The notes: generated by a model not told the origin, from the letters alone. A stretch of 64,000 bases of DNA from Streptomyces sp. ADI95-17 (GCF_003846175.1 NZ_ML123051.1:1-64000), one strand, 5' to 3'. Shown: positions 16,592 through 25,143, counted from the stretch's first letter. Numbers and translations: made by a program.

Positions 16592-19120
16592 CTACCCCTT
16601 CCGCGTCAGCGCCTCGGGCTGATGGGGGGCGTCTCGCATCTCCGCGGCGGGGTTTCCTCCCCAGCGTGCGTGCGGGGGGACCTCTTCGCCCTTCATCAGG
16701 AAGGAGTCGGGTGCGAGCACCGCGCCGGCGCCCATCGTCACGCCGTAATGAACGTGGGCTCCCACACCGATGGTGCAGCCGGCATCGAGCGTGCTGCGAT
16801 CGGATTTGAAGGTGCCGTCCTCCTGCGAGTGGCACTGGATCTTGCTTCCCGCATTGAGCGTGCAGTCGTTTCCGACGGTGGTGAGCGTCCGCTCCGTCAT
16901 ATAGCAGCCGTCATCGAAGACCCTGCTGCCGATCCGAACCCCCAGCATTCGCCAGATCACGTTCTTGAAAGGCGTTCCGTTGAAGATGTTGAGGTAGGTG
17001 TCGGGTACCTTCCAGAGGCGCTCGTGCCACCAGAAGTAGGGCTCATAGATGGAGCACACCTGCGGTCGCAGCCTGCGGAATGCCGCGATGCCGCGCTCCA
17101 CCAGTACGAAGTAGACAGCGGTGAATCCGAGACTGAACACCAGGAACGCGGCGATCATCACATGCCCGTAGGAGTCGTACAGTTCGGCGTTCGCCAGGCC
17201 GAAAACCGTGAGCACGAAGAAGTGCAGCCACCGCACGAGGAGGAAGAAGACCATCGAGCGGATGTTGTAGCGGTTCTTCGCAGCGAGGCTGCGGCGCAAC
17301 TCGTCGCCGGTGCGCAGGTGGTCGAACCGGGAGTCGCGCTCGACCGACCGGGGAATCTCGAAGCACGGCGAGCCGAGCAGTCCCACCCCCTCGCGCACCT
17401 CGCCTTCGAGCGGAACCATCACCTTCGTCGCGAGGAGACAGTTCTCGCCTGTTCTGGCCCCCGAGGGATAGGCGATGTTGTTCCCGAGGAAGTTGTACGA
17501 CCCGATCGAGGCCCGGGACACCCGGAAGGACGAACTCGAATAGTCGGCGTTGATGACGGAGAGCCCGTCGGCGACCATCGTCCCGCTCCCGACCGAGCAC
17601 AGAAACGGGGTCTCGTGCTGCACTTCTGTGCCGAAGTTCGACCCTGTCTGCTCGACCTGGGACAAGTCGTATCCGATGCCGCGCAAGTAGTGGACGATGT
17701 AGGAGCTGTCACCGAACAGCCATGTGAAGAACTTGATGTTGGTCATGCGCCCGATCGCCCGGTGCGCCGAGTAATGAAGCCCGTACAGCGGATAGACCTT
17801 GTCCGGCTTGACGACCAGGTTCAGCAGGCGCGGAACGGTGAACATCACTGCCAGGCCCACGACGACGAAGCCGAAGAACAGCAGCAGGGAAAGGACCAGC
17901 GCGTCGACGACGAGATCCGGCGACGTGAGCCCTCCCGTGCCCGGCCCCAGCCGGTCGTGCAGCGCCGGAACCAGGGTTGCCAGCATGTACGCGCCCCCGA
18001 CGATCAGTGGCACGTAGAGGAATAGCAACTGAAGCACGGTGATGAGACCGAATCCGACCCGGCGCAGCGTGCCGCATTCGGCCGGCTCGATCCTCAGGTA
18101 GTCGTGCTGTGTGGGCTGTGCCGGGGACCCGTGCCAGCGCTGGCCGGCCGGGACCGCCTGACCGCTGTACAGCGTGGATGTGTGGCCGAGTTGAGCCCTG
18201 TCGCCCATCGACACGTCGATGTCGAGCACGGTCTTCTCGCCGATGAACACGTCCCGGCCCAGGGTGACCCGGCCGGTCTGGATACGGCCGGCCTGCGCCC
18301 GGTAGCAGAGGAAGAACGAGTCCTTGCGGATCACCGTGCCGGCGCCGACGGTGAGCAGGTCGGGGCAGACCGGAACGTTGCGGGAGAGGATCGTGACGCC
18401 TCTGCCGATCCGTGCGCCCAGCGCTCGCAGGTACAGCACGTACAGGGGATTGCCGACAAAGAGGACCATCGGGTTGGCGTGGATCAGCACCTTGACGGTC
18501 CAGAAGCGCAGATAGGTCAGACCCCAGACCGGGAACTCGCTTGGTCTGCACCGGCCGATGAGGAGCCATTTGGCCGCGACGGGGAAGGTGCACAGAGCGA
18601 CGAGGCCGACGCCTCCGAAGACGAACGACCGCAGATAGATATCGATGACACCCGATCCGGCGGAGACCCATGCATAGCCTCGGTCGGCGACAAGTCCGGC
18701 GAGGAATGAGTACCCCAGGAAAAGCAGGAACTGCAGGATTCCACAGAGGGCGTATACCGCCGTGCGGGCCGGCGCCACCACCCCGGTCGGCACCGGGACC
18801 GACGGCTCGACGGGCGCGGCATTCGCGAGCCCCGTCGCCAGACTGCGGATCGTCGGGTACCGGTAGATGTCCTTCATCGACGCCGAGGGAAGGTCTGCAT
18901 GCTTCCTGACGCGTGCACAGAAATGAGCCATTACCAATGAGTTGGCGCCGAGGTCATCGAAGAAATGGCTGTCGACAGACACCCATTCCACGCACATGAC
19001 GTCAGCCAGCACTTCGGCGAGGCTCTTCTCGATGCCGGTCTCCGGGCCGGTGTACTTGCGTGTACCGATTGCGGATTCATCCGGCCCGGGAGTCAAGACG
19101 TCGAGGGGTTGATCCTCCAT
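16592..19120 (-). CDS. Pls/PosA-like membrane synthetase lacking an A domain
   Basis: 842 residues from the ATG at 19120 (AGGAG six bases upstream). A carrier domain comes first, with Ser61 in DDLGANSLVM. Then follow several groups of transmembrane helices (near 120-150, 160-185, 365-395 and 410-440, and again near 635-690) alternating with left-handed beta-helix (hexapeptide) segments, such as GAGTVIRKDSFF and GVGAHVHYGVTMGAGAVLAP near the C-terminus. This is the layout of the Pls (epsilon-poly-lysine synthetase) family after its A domain, but the A domain itself is absent. In Pls the tandem membrane domains catalyse repeated amide bond formation. Here the A domain would have to act in trans, most simply that of the next gene. 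It is first in the cluster. Confidence 0.85.
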   Translation of the reverse strand: MEDQPLDVLTPGPDESAIGTRKYTGPETGIEKSLAEVLADVMCVEWVSVDSHFFDDLGANSLVMAHFCARVRKHADLPSASMKDIYRYPTIRSLATGLANAAPVEPSVPVPTGVVAPARTAVYALCGILQFLLFLGYSFLAGLVADRGYAWVSAGSGVIDIYLRSFVFGGVGLVALCTFPVAAKWLLIGRCRPSEFPVWGLTYLRFWTVKVLIHANPMVLFVGNPLYVLYLRALGARIGRGVTILSRNVPVCPDLLTVGAGTVIRKDSFFLCYRAQAGRIQTGRVTLGRDVFIGEKTVLDIDVSMGDRAQLGHTSTLYSGQAVPAGQRWHGSPAQPTQHDYLRIEPAECGTLRRVGFGLITVLQLLFLYVPLIVGGAYMLATLVPALHDRLGPGTGGLTSPDLVVDALVLSLLLFFGFVVVGLAVMFTVPRLLNLVVKPDKVYPLYGLHYSAHRAIGRMTNIKFFTWLFGDSSYIVHYLRGIGYDLSQVEQTGSNFGTEVQHETPFLCSVGSGTMVADGLSVINADYSSSSFRVSRASIGSYNFLGNNIAYPSGARTGENCLLATKVMVPLEGEVREGVGLLGSPCFEIPRSVERDSRFDHLRTGDELRRSLAAKNRYNIRSMVFFLLVRWLHFFVLTVFGLANAELYDSYGHVMIAAFLVFSLGFTAVYFVLVERGIAAFRRLRPQVCSIYEPYFWWHERLWKVPDTYLNIFNGTPFKNVIWRMLGVRIGSRVFDDGCYMTERTLTTVGNDCTLNAGSKIQCHSQEDGTFKSDRSTLDAGCTIGVGAHVHYGVTMGAGAVLAPDSFLMKGEEVPPHARWGGNPAAEMRDAPHQPEALTRKG

Positions 19121-19255
19121 GCGAGCTCCTTGAGGAACTTTCGAGCGCCGTCGCCATTACGGTCGGTGCCCTGTACTCGCGGTTTCGATGGCCGGAGCGA
19201 GTGGTCCGGAAGCCACGGGATCGGGATCTGTTGTCCGTATCCCAAACCGCTGCCT

Positions 19256-19330
19256 CAGTCTTAGCTGTCGACCGTCGGGCTGCCACTCGAACTCGGTCGC
19301 CTTGGTGCGGCAGCAGTTGTCCCGGTTCAC
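19256..19330 (-). pseudogene. Fragment of a TauD-type dioxygenase gene
   Basis: A short leftward frame reads NCCRTKATEFEWQPDGRQLR, which matches YCRANAIMFEWQPDGGLRTR of the dioxygenase at 12246-13250. The DNA shares an exact 18-base stretch (TCGGGCTGCCACTCGAAC on the plus strand) plus weaker similarity around it. No start or iron ligands remain. It is a relic of a second copy, either a duplication within the cluster or debris from its arrival. Confidence 0.7.
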
Positions 19331-19588
19331 TCCTCGTCCGTGATCCTGCCTGGCGGGATGGCGGTGATCTGCACATGCGTTTCGACGTACTGCATGCGAG
19401 TGATGCGTACCCGCATGTGCAGCGGAACACGGTCGCGGTTGCGACGCCGAATCCCGCAGCCGGCTGGGCGTACGTATCACAGCAGGTGGTCGCGCGTGGC
19501 GCTCACGGCCGCAACTGTCCGATGTCACTCCATCAGCGAGATACGCCCGCCCGACGGCAGAGTGATCGTGGTCATGCTCCGAGACCCT
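19331..19588. promoter_or_regulatory. Intergenic region upstream of the synthetase cluster
   Basis: With 19121-19255 this is the only place for the promoter of the leftward cluster unless transcription comes from the TetR gene. The sequence is visibly less GC-rich than its surroundings and carries several broken leftward frames, for instance one reading VRITRMQYVETHVQITAIPP before a stop at about 19330. I found no clear operator. Confidence 0.35.
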
Positions 19589-20044
19589 TCACCCACTGGT
19601 GTCATAGTGCGGCTGACGCATTACGAAGCGATCGTGCAGGGCGGACTCGGAACACGCCGCACACGCCGGTGACGTGCCCAGCGGCCCCGGAGCGGGCGGA
19701 CCCGGCAAAAATCTGGTCATCGCGGCCTCCGTACAGCAGGCGAAGGGCCCGCTGTACGGTCTGCCACCAGCTCGGACCGCAGTCGACGGAGCACCGCCGC
19801 AGCCGCATGTCCCGTCCCTGTACCAGCGTTGTTCGTCAACATGCTGCGCGAGCACATCGACCGGTTCGGCATTGCGCCGGATGGCCGACAGCTCAGCGGC
19901 GAGGCCGGCGGCCGTGTCGGTACCACTGCTCACGGCAGAACCTGGGCGCGAGCGCGCGAGGACGCTCTCGGCCTCGGCGAGCACGCCGTCGGCTTCGTGG
20001 CCGACCGGCCCTCCCGCTGACCGACGGTTCTGCCGGGACGTCAT
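19589..20044 (-). CDS. Hypothetical protein downstream of the TetR gene
   Basis: A 151-codon frame whose ATG at 20044 overlaps the stop of the TetR gene as ATGA. The N-terminal half (GHEADGVLAEAESVLARS, then ELSAIRRNAEPVDVLAQH) could form helices, while the C-terminal half is Gly/Pro/Cys-rich and looks less like a real protein. I do not recognise a family. It may be a small coupled gene, a decayed one, or chance. Confidence 0.3.
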   Translation of the reverse strand: MTSRQNRRSAGGPVGHEADGVLAEAESVLARSRPGSAVSSGTDTAAGLAAELSAIRRNAEPVDVLAQHVDEQRWYRDGTCGCGGAPSTAVRAGGRPYSGPFACCTEAAMTRFLPGPPAPGPLGTSPACAACSESALHDRFVMRQPHYDTSG

Positions 20045-20682
20045 CCGGTGGGCGTCGGCCGGGGGTGCGCCAGGGCCCGCGCCACCAGGGCGTCGGGCTC
20101 GGGGCGTGCCTGCAACGCCTTCAGGATCAGCAGCCACCACCGGTGCAGCCGGTCGGAGAGGTCCTCGTGCTCCGCCATCTCCTCGGTGAGGTCGTACAGC
20201 CCGAAGAACGTGCACACCAGGGTCGTGGCGGTACTCGACGGCTCGACGTCGTCAGCGAGTTCGCCCTCGTCGCGTGCCTCGGCCAGAAGGCGCGTGACGG
20301 CAGCCGTCCAGACGGCGAAGGGAGTGGGTATGGCGACGTCGATGGTGCGGCGCTCGGCCCACAGACGCGCGCCTGCCCGGGTCATGACGTCGTCGCGCAG
20401 CGCCTTGGCGATATCGAAGCTGAGGGCGACCAGCTTCTCCAGCGGCGGGACCCCGGGGGCGGCATAGCGGTCAGCCAACAACGGCCAGGATGCGAACTGT
20501 TCGCGCACGACCGCCAGTGCGAGTCTTTCCTTGCTGGAGTAGTGGAAGTAGACGGCTCCGCTGGTGCGCCCCGAAAGTTCGCTGATCTCATTGATGCTTG
20601 TCCGCGCGTACCCTTGTGCAACGAAAAGGTGTGCTGCGGCTTCCAGCAGAGACTTTCGGGTCGCGCGTGCCCTGTCTTGCAT
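20041..20682 (-). CDS. TetR-family regulator resembling gamma-butyrolactone receptors
   Basis: 213 residues from the ATG at 20682 (AAGGTG upstream); in-frame starts at 20703 and 20748 are possible. The N-terminal helix-turn-helix reads SLLEAAAHLFVAQGYARTSI, then GAVYFHYSSKERLA. The ligand domain contains GARLWAERRTIDVAIPTPF and LVCTFFGLYDLTEEM, which recalls the ArpA/ScbR receptor family in length and pattern. Such receptors repress antibiotic genes until a butyrolactone-type signal binds. It is the nearest regulator to the Pls-like cluster and is transcribed in the same direction, so it is the likely controller. An inverted repeat 50 bp upstream may be its own operator. No signal synthase gene is in the window. 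Confidence 0.8.
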   Translation of the reverse strand: MQDRARATRKSLLEAAAHLFVAQGYARTSINEISELSGRTSGAVYFHYSSKERLALAVVREQFASWPLLADRYAAPGVPPLEKLVALSFDIAKALRDDVMTRAGARLWAERRTIDVAIPTPFAVWTAAVTRLLAEARDEGELADDVEPSSTATTLVCTFFGLYDLTEEMAEHEDLSDRLHRWWLLILKALQARPEPDALVARALAHPRPTPTG

Positions 20683-20732
20683 GCGTGTTTCACCTTCGTT
20701 CATCTGTTCCCATTTTTTGATCCGGGAAAGTC

Positions 20733-20748
20733 GTGCGCCGTGGCGCAC
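20733..20748. promoter_or_regulatory. Inverted repeat upstream of the TetR gene
   Basis: GTGCGCC and GGCGCAC with a 2-bp spacer form a perfect inverted repeat about 51 bp upstream of the regulator start. Position and symmetry suit an autorepression operator. It does not resemble the published ArpA/ScbR consensus, which is AT-richer. Confidence 0.4.
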
Positions 20749-21252
20749 TGACGGCGCTCCATGCCATTAATGCGTGGAGATTATTATTGTTCTTGGGCCG
20801 TAATTGGGTGCGGACAATGGCGAAAATTCGCGCTTCGCCGGTGCTGTCGAGCGCGTTCGCCGGTCTGCGGGGCTCGGCTTCTTCGGCCAAATGCCCTTGA
20901 TTCCAGCGGAGTTGAGGGGATGGGAGGCCTATTTCACCCGTCGCTGGATGTCGCGCGCGCTTCGCGAGTACTCGGTGTTGGGCGTTCCGTCAAACACTCG
21001 AAATGATGATTGCGCCCTCTTGTTCGGGAAAATAACGTAGTCATCACGATGTTTCTGGGTTCATCCGGAGAGGATCGGACGATGTCCACCGCTGGAGGAC
21101 CCGGAAGCGAAGCATCAGCCTTCACGCGTGGTCGAGCAGGACTCGTTCGACAGCGCACCTTCTGCGGCCGAGCGGGCCTCTCCGCAGCCCCCTGCTCGTA
21201 ACTGCGAGCACCGACGAAGCGGGGCGGCGCGCTCTTCGAGAACGGCAGGCAA
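20749..21252. other. Intergenic region between the TetR and HAD genes
   Basis: About 500 bp between divergent genes, with an AT-rich patch at 20765-20800. A 63-codon frame at 21010-21201 on the plus strand has no family look. I see no gene here. Confidence 0.4.
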
Positions 21253-21939
21253 ATGACACCTCGTCACATCTTCACTTGGTCCCCGGCCGCCATCGTCTTC
21301 GACTGTGACGGAACCCTCGTGGATACCGAGCGGCACTGGCAGGACGCGCGTAGCCGGGTCTTCGGAGAGTTCGGACTGAAACCCCGCCCCGGCTTCGCCG
21401 AGCGGGCCAAGGGCGTGCGCTACACCGAGTGCGGCGGCCTCATGGCCAGAGAGGCCGGGAAGCCGCAACTCGCCGACGACATGGCGCATGCGCTTCTGAG
21501 ACACTTCACGGCGCTCGTTGCCGAAGACCCCGTGACCATGCCGGGTGCGGCGGCACTGGTCCGCCTCGCCGCCCGCCACATCCCGCTCGCGGTCGCCAGC
21601 AACTGCCCGTTGGACGTGGTCGAGTCCACCCTCGCCCGGGTCGGCCTCCTCGGCCACTTCGCCCATGTCGTTGTCGCGGGTGACGGACTGCTGCCGAAAC
21701 CCCATCCGGACGTCTACGCCACCGCGGTCCGGCTCTGCGGCGTGCGGCCGGAGGACGCGATGGCTGTGGAAGACTCGGTCACCGGCGTCGAGTCGGCCTG
21801 GAGAGCAGGCATGCGCGTGCTCGGCGTGGGACCTCGACCGGCCGAAGAGGGGGCTGACCAGGCCGACCTGTGGCTGCGCACTCTGGCCGATCCGGAACTC
21901 CAGGCATGGGTCCATACCTGGGCGGACGAGACCGCCTGA
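21253..21939 (+). CDS. HAD-family phosphatase, beta-phosphoglucomutase-like
   Basis: 228 residues. HAD motif I is FDCDGTLVDTE (residues 16-26), motif II is AVASNCP, motif III is the Lys in LPKPHPDVY and motif IV is AVEDSVTGVESA. This is subfamily I with an alpha-helical cap, as in beta-phosphoglucomutase and sugar or glycolate phosphatases. The exact substrate cannot be told. The gene stands alone between divergent and convergent neighbours; a set of hairpins follows it. Confidence 0.85.
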   Translation: MTPRHIFTWSPAAIVFDCDGTLVDTERHWQDARSRVFGEFGLKPRPGFAERAKGVRYTECGGLMAREAGKPQLADDMAHALLRHFTALVAEDPVTMPGAAALVRLAARHIPLAVASNCPLDVVESTLARVGLLGHFAHVVVAGDGLLPKPHPDVYATAVRLCGVRPEDAMAVEDSVTGVESAWRAGMRVLGVGPRPAEEGADQADLWLRTLADPELQAWVHTWADETA

Positions 21940-22073
21940 GGCTTGTCCCGTAACTGATCCTGAGGTTGACGCAGTTGCGGTCAGCGGCGGTGACTTCCGC
22001 CTCTCCTGTCCGGCGAGGACGAGGTTGTGCAGGCGGGCGATGCCGATCCCCGAAAGGTCGGACGGTGATGCGC

Positions 22074-22143
22074 GGCACCCTTTCGGGTGCGCAGGGCGAC
22101 TCCTGCGCAGGGTTGCCTGGAGGGTAACGGAGCCTCCAGGCAA
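22074..22143. terminator. Hairpin cluster between convergent genes
   Basis: Three stem-loops lie in a row: GCACCC/GGGTGC around 22075-22090, GCGCAGG (22089-22095) with CCTGCGC (22102-22108), and TTGCCTGGAGG (22113-22123) with CCTCCAGGCAA (22133-22143). The last is a perfect 11-bp stem just after the aldehyde dehydrogenase stop. There is no T-run, as is common in Streptomyces. It probably ends transcription from both sides. Confidence 0.65.
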
Positions 22144-22156
22144 CCGAGTTCGTTTT

Positions 22157-23680
22157 CTAGAAGAACCCAAGCTTCTTCGGGCTGTATGAACAAAGAATGT
22201 TCTTCGTCTGCTGGTAGTGCTCCAGCATCATCTTGTGGTTCTCCCGGCCGATCCCGGACTGCTTGTAGCCGCCGAACGCCGCGTGCGCCGGGTACGCGTG
22301 GTAGCAGTTCGTCCAGACCCGGCCCGCCTGGATGGCGCGGCCCGCCCGGTACGCGGTGTTCATGTCGCGGGTCCATACGCCGGCCCCGAGGCCGTACAGC
22401 GTGTCGTTCGCGGTCCCGATGGCGTCGTCGAAGTCGGAGAAGGACGTGACCGCCACAACCGGGCCGAAGATCTCCTCCTGGAAGACCCGCATCCGGTTGT
22501 CGCCCTCGAAGACGGTCGGCTGGACGTAGAAGCCGCCCGCCAACTCCCCGTCGTACTCGATCCGCTCACCGCCCGTGAGGACCTTCGCCCCCTCCTGCAG
22601 GCCGATGTCCAGGTACGAGAGGATCTTCTTCAGCTGCTCGTCGGAGGCCTGCGCGCCGATCATCGTGTCCGTGTCCAGCGGGTGTCCGGGCACGATCCGT
22701 TCGGTGCGGGCGATGCCCGCCTCCAGGAATTCGCCGTACATCCCGCGCTGGACCAGCGCGCGCGACGGGCAGGTGCAGACCTCGCCCTGGTTGAGGGCGA
22801 ACATGGTGAAGCCTTCGAGGGCCTTGTCGCGGAAGTCGTCGTCCGCGTTCCACACGTCGTCGAAGAAGATGTTCGGCGACTTGCCGCCGAGTTCCAGGGT
22901 CACCGGCCTGAGGTTCTCGGAGGCGTACTGCATGATCAGCCGCCCCGTCGTCGTCTCACCGGTGAAGGCGACCTTCGCGACGCGCGGACTGGAGGCGAGG
23001 GGCTTGCCGGCCTCCGTCCCGAAGCCGTTCACGATGTTGACGACGCCCGGCGGGAGCAGGTCGGCGACCAGCTTCAGCCACACGTGGATGGAGGCCGGGG
23101 TCTGCTCGGCCGGCTTCAGGACCACCGCGTTGCCCGCCGCGAGCGCCGGGGCCAGCTTCCACGTGGCCATCAGGATCGGGAAGTTCCAGGGGATGATCTG
23201 CGCGACGACGCCGAGCGGCTCATGGAAGTGGTACGCGACCGTGTCCTCGTCGATCTCGCTCAGCGAACCCTCCTGGGCGCGGAGCGCACCGGCGAAGTAC
23301 CGGAAATGGTCGATGGCGAGAGGGATGTCGGCGGCCAGGGTCTCGCGCACCGGCTTGCCGTTGTCCCAGCTCTCGGCGACGGCGAGTTCCTCCAGATGGG
23401 CCTCCATCCGGTCGGCGATCCTGTTGAGCAGCCCCGCGCGCTCACCGGCCGCCGTGGCACCCCAGGCGGGCGCCGCGGCATGCGCCGCGTCCAGGGCCAG
23501 TTCGACGTCCTCGGCCGTTCCGCGGGCGATCTCGGTGAAGGGGCGGCCGTTGACGGGGCTGGGGTTCTCGAAGTACTGACCACGGGCGGGCGGTACGTAC
23601 GCGCCGCCGATCCAGTGGTCGTAGCGGGACTCGTACGAGACGATGGCGCCCTCGGCACCCGGCGCGGCGTAACGGGTCAT
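22157..23680 (-). CDS. NAD-dependent aldehyde dehydrogenase
   Basis: 507 residues from the ATG at 23680 (GGAGG upstream). All hallmarks of the superfamily are present: PWNFPILMATWKLAPALAAG, the catalytic Glu in LELGGKSPN, the catalytic Cys in NQGEVCTCPSR and EEIFGPVVAV. The length and sequence style match the acetaldehyde/chloroacetaldehyde dehydrogenases (ExaC/AldA type) that oxidise short aldehydes to acids. The gene directly downstream in orientation terms is a GAF-type regulator gene 107 bp upstream of its start, a pairing seen often in Streptomyces and suggesting that the regulator activates this gene. Confidence 0.92.
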   Translation of the reverse strand: MTRYAAPGAEGAIVSYESRYDHWIGGAYVPPARGQYFENPSPVNGRPFTEIARGTAEDVELALDAAHAAAPAWGATAAGERAGLLNRIADRMEAHLEELAVAESWDNGKPVRETLAADIPLAIDHFRYFAGALRAQEGSLSEIDEDTVAYHFHEPLGVVAQIIPWNFPILMATWKLAPALAAGNAVVLKPAEQTPASIHVWLKLVADLLPPGVVNIVNGFGTEAGKPLASSPRVAKVAFTGETTTGRLIMQYASENLRPVTLELGGKSPNIFFDDVWNADDDFRDKALEGFTMFALNQGEVCTCPSRALVQRGMYGEFLEAGIARTERIVPGHPLDTDTMIGAQASDEQLKKILSYLDIGLQEGAKVLTGGERIEYDGELAGGFYVQPTVFEGDNRMRVFQEEIFGPVVAVTSFSDFDDAIGTANDTLYGLGAGVWTRDMNTAYRAGRAIQAGRVWTNCYHAYPAHAAFGGYKQSGIGRENHKMMLEHYQQTKNILCSYSPKKLGFF

Positions 23681-23749
23681 CTCTGTGGCCTCCCGGATCC
23701 GGTGCCGCCCGCCATTGGACGGCCCTCGGCGCGAGGGTAGGCAGCACTA

Positions 23750-23769
23750 CGTTGCAACCCCGTTGCACG
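23750..23769. promoter_or_regulatory. Repeated GTTGCA motif upstream of the dehydrogenase gene
   Basis: GTTGCAAC (23751-23758, itself a palindrome) is followed by GTTGCAC (23762-23768), 11 bp apart, about one helical turn. They lie in the 107-bp gap that must hold the dehydrogenase promoter, about 70 bp upstream of its start. This suits an activator site, perhaps for the neighbouring GAF regulator. Confidence 0.4.
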
Positions 23770-23787
23770 GGCCGCGCGCGGGAGCGG

Positions 23788-25038
23788 CTACCGCTGCTCG
23801 GCGTCCAGCGCCCGGACCCTGGCGAGCAGGGCGGGGCGCTGCCCGGCGGGAACGGCAGCGGCGAGCGCCTCCCAGACCGGGAGGTCGTCCTCGCCCCAGG
23901 GGCTGTACGCCCAGTCGGCCAGCAGCCCCGGATCGCCGCGTGCGACGAGCGCCGCCCGCAGCTGCTCGTCGAGCCGGCGCCGCAGCCGGCTGACGGAGGG
24001 CGCCCGCGAGCCAGGCAGCAGCGGGCCCGCGTAGGCCGCGAGGGCCGCGGCCACCGCGCCCGAAGCCAGTCGGCGCGCCACCGTGTCGAAGTCGGCGTCG
24101 ACCGGAGCGGCGAGCCGGTAGGGGCGGGACAGGAGGAGCTCCGGCCCGAGCAGCCGCCGCAGCCTGGAGAGTTCGGCCCGCAGGGTCACCGGGGTCACCG
24201 ACTCGTCCTCGTACAGCTCGACGAGGAGCTCGTCGCCGGTGAGGCCCTCGGGACGGCGGGCCAGTGTTGTCAGGATCTCGCTGTGCCGTCTGCCGAGCCG
24301 GATCCTGCGGCCTCCCGCCACCAGCAGCGCCTCGTCCCGGCCGAGCGCGCTGAGCCGCAGGGTTCCGGCGGCCGGCGAGGGGCGGAGCAGCGCGAGGTGC
24401 GACTCGGCGGCGCGGGCCACCGCCTGCACGAACGCCAGGCTGTGCGGATGCGCGAGCCGGTCGCCGCCGGTGATGTCGACGGCGCCCAGCACCCGTCCGG
24501 TGTGCGGGTCGTGCAGCGGCGCCGCCGCGCAGGTCCACTGCTGGACCGGACGCAGGAAGTGCTCGGCGGCGAAGACCTGCACCGGACGGTCCACGGCGAT
24601 GGCCGTCCCCGGCGCGTTCGTCCCCGCCGCCGCCTCGGACCAGCGGGCGCCCTCCACGAAGTTCATCCGGTCGGCGGCCCGTCGGGTCACCGCGGGGCCT
24701 TCGACCCACAGCAGCCTGCCGTGCGCGTCGCACACCGCGAGGAGATGTTCCCCGTCCGTCGCATAGACGCCCATCAGTTCACGGATCACCGGCATGGCGG
24801 GGGCCAGCGGATGCCCGTCCCGGTACGGGCCGAGGTCGTCCGGGCCCAGCTCGACCAGGGCCGCGCCGTCCGGGCTGACCCTGGCCCGCGCCGAGCGCCG
24901 CCACGACTCACCGACGACCGGCCGCACCGGCCGCTCAAGCCGGCCCGCCGTGGTGAACGCCTCGTGCGCGCGGCGCAGTTGGCCGATCCGCGCACCGAGG
25001 TCCGTATCGGCTGCCAGTGCCACCCAGGGATCCGTCAA
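23788..25038 (-). CDS. GAF-domain transcriptional regulator of the AcoR-like, actinobacterial type
   Basis: 416 residues from a TTG at 25038 placed five bases after GGGAGGG; an upstream ATG at 25101 is possible but lacks such a site. The N-terminal half carries a GAF-like sensor (DGEHLLAVCDAHGRLLWVEG, then AGTNAPGTAIAVDRPV) as in AcoR. The C-terminal half has a winged-helix-like region (GRRHSEILTTLARRPEGLTG) instead of the sigma-54 ATPase domain of Gram-negative AcoR. It lies upstream of the aldehyde dehydrogenase gene, so it probably senses an aldehyde or alcohol related signal and activates that gene. Confidence 0.75.
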   Translation of the reverse strand: MTDPWVALAADTDLGARIGQLRRAHEAFTTAGRLERPVRPVVGESWRRSARARVSPDGAALVELGPDDLGPYRDGHPLAPAMPVIRELMGVYATDGEHLLAVCDAHGRLLWVEGPAVTRRAADRMNFVEGARWSEAAAGTNAPGTAIAVDRPVQVFAAEHFLRPVQQWTCAAAPLHDPHTGRVLGAVDITGGDRLAHPHSLAFVQAVARAAESHLALLRPSPAAGTLRLSALGRDEALLVAGGRRIRLGRRHSEILTTLARRPEGLTGDELLVELYEDESVTPVTLRAELSRLRRLLGPELLLSRPYRLAAPVDADFDTVARRLASGAVAAALAAYAGPLLPGSRAPSVSRLRRRLDEQLRAALVARGDPGLLADWAYSPWGEDDLPVWEALAAAVPAGQRPALLARVRALDAEQR

Positions 25039-25143
25039 CTCACCCTCCCGTCCAGGGGTTCCCGCACACCCCATCGTCGTCGCGGCAGGCCGCTGCGACA
25101 ACCGCGGTGAAGAGAGTGGCCGGCCCCGGGTGGTGAGGGCGGG

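Noticed and set aside
15806..18025. 739-codon rightward frame over the synthetase and Pls-like genes
   Set aside because: Antisense shadow; it spans the boundary of two real genes and has no family look.
21940..22110. Possible transposase remnant after the HAD gene
   Set aside because: I looked for DDE-type motifs on both strands and found none; the stretch is better explained by hairpins between convergent genes.
21115..22170. 351-codon leftward frame over the HAD gene
   Set aside because: Shadow of the HAD phosphatase, whose motifs are all on the plus strand.
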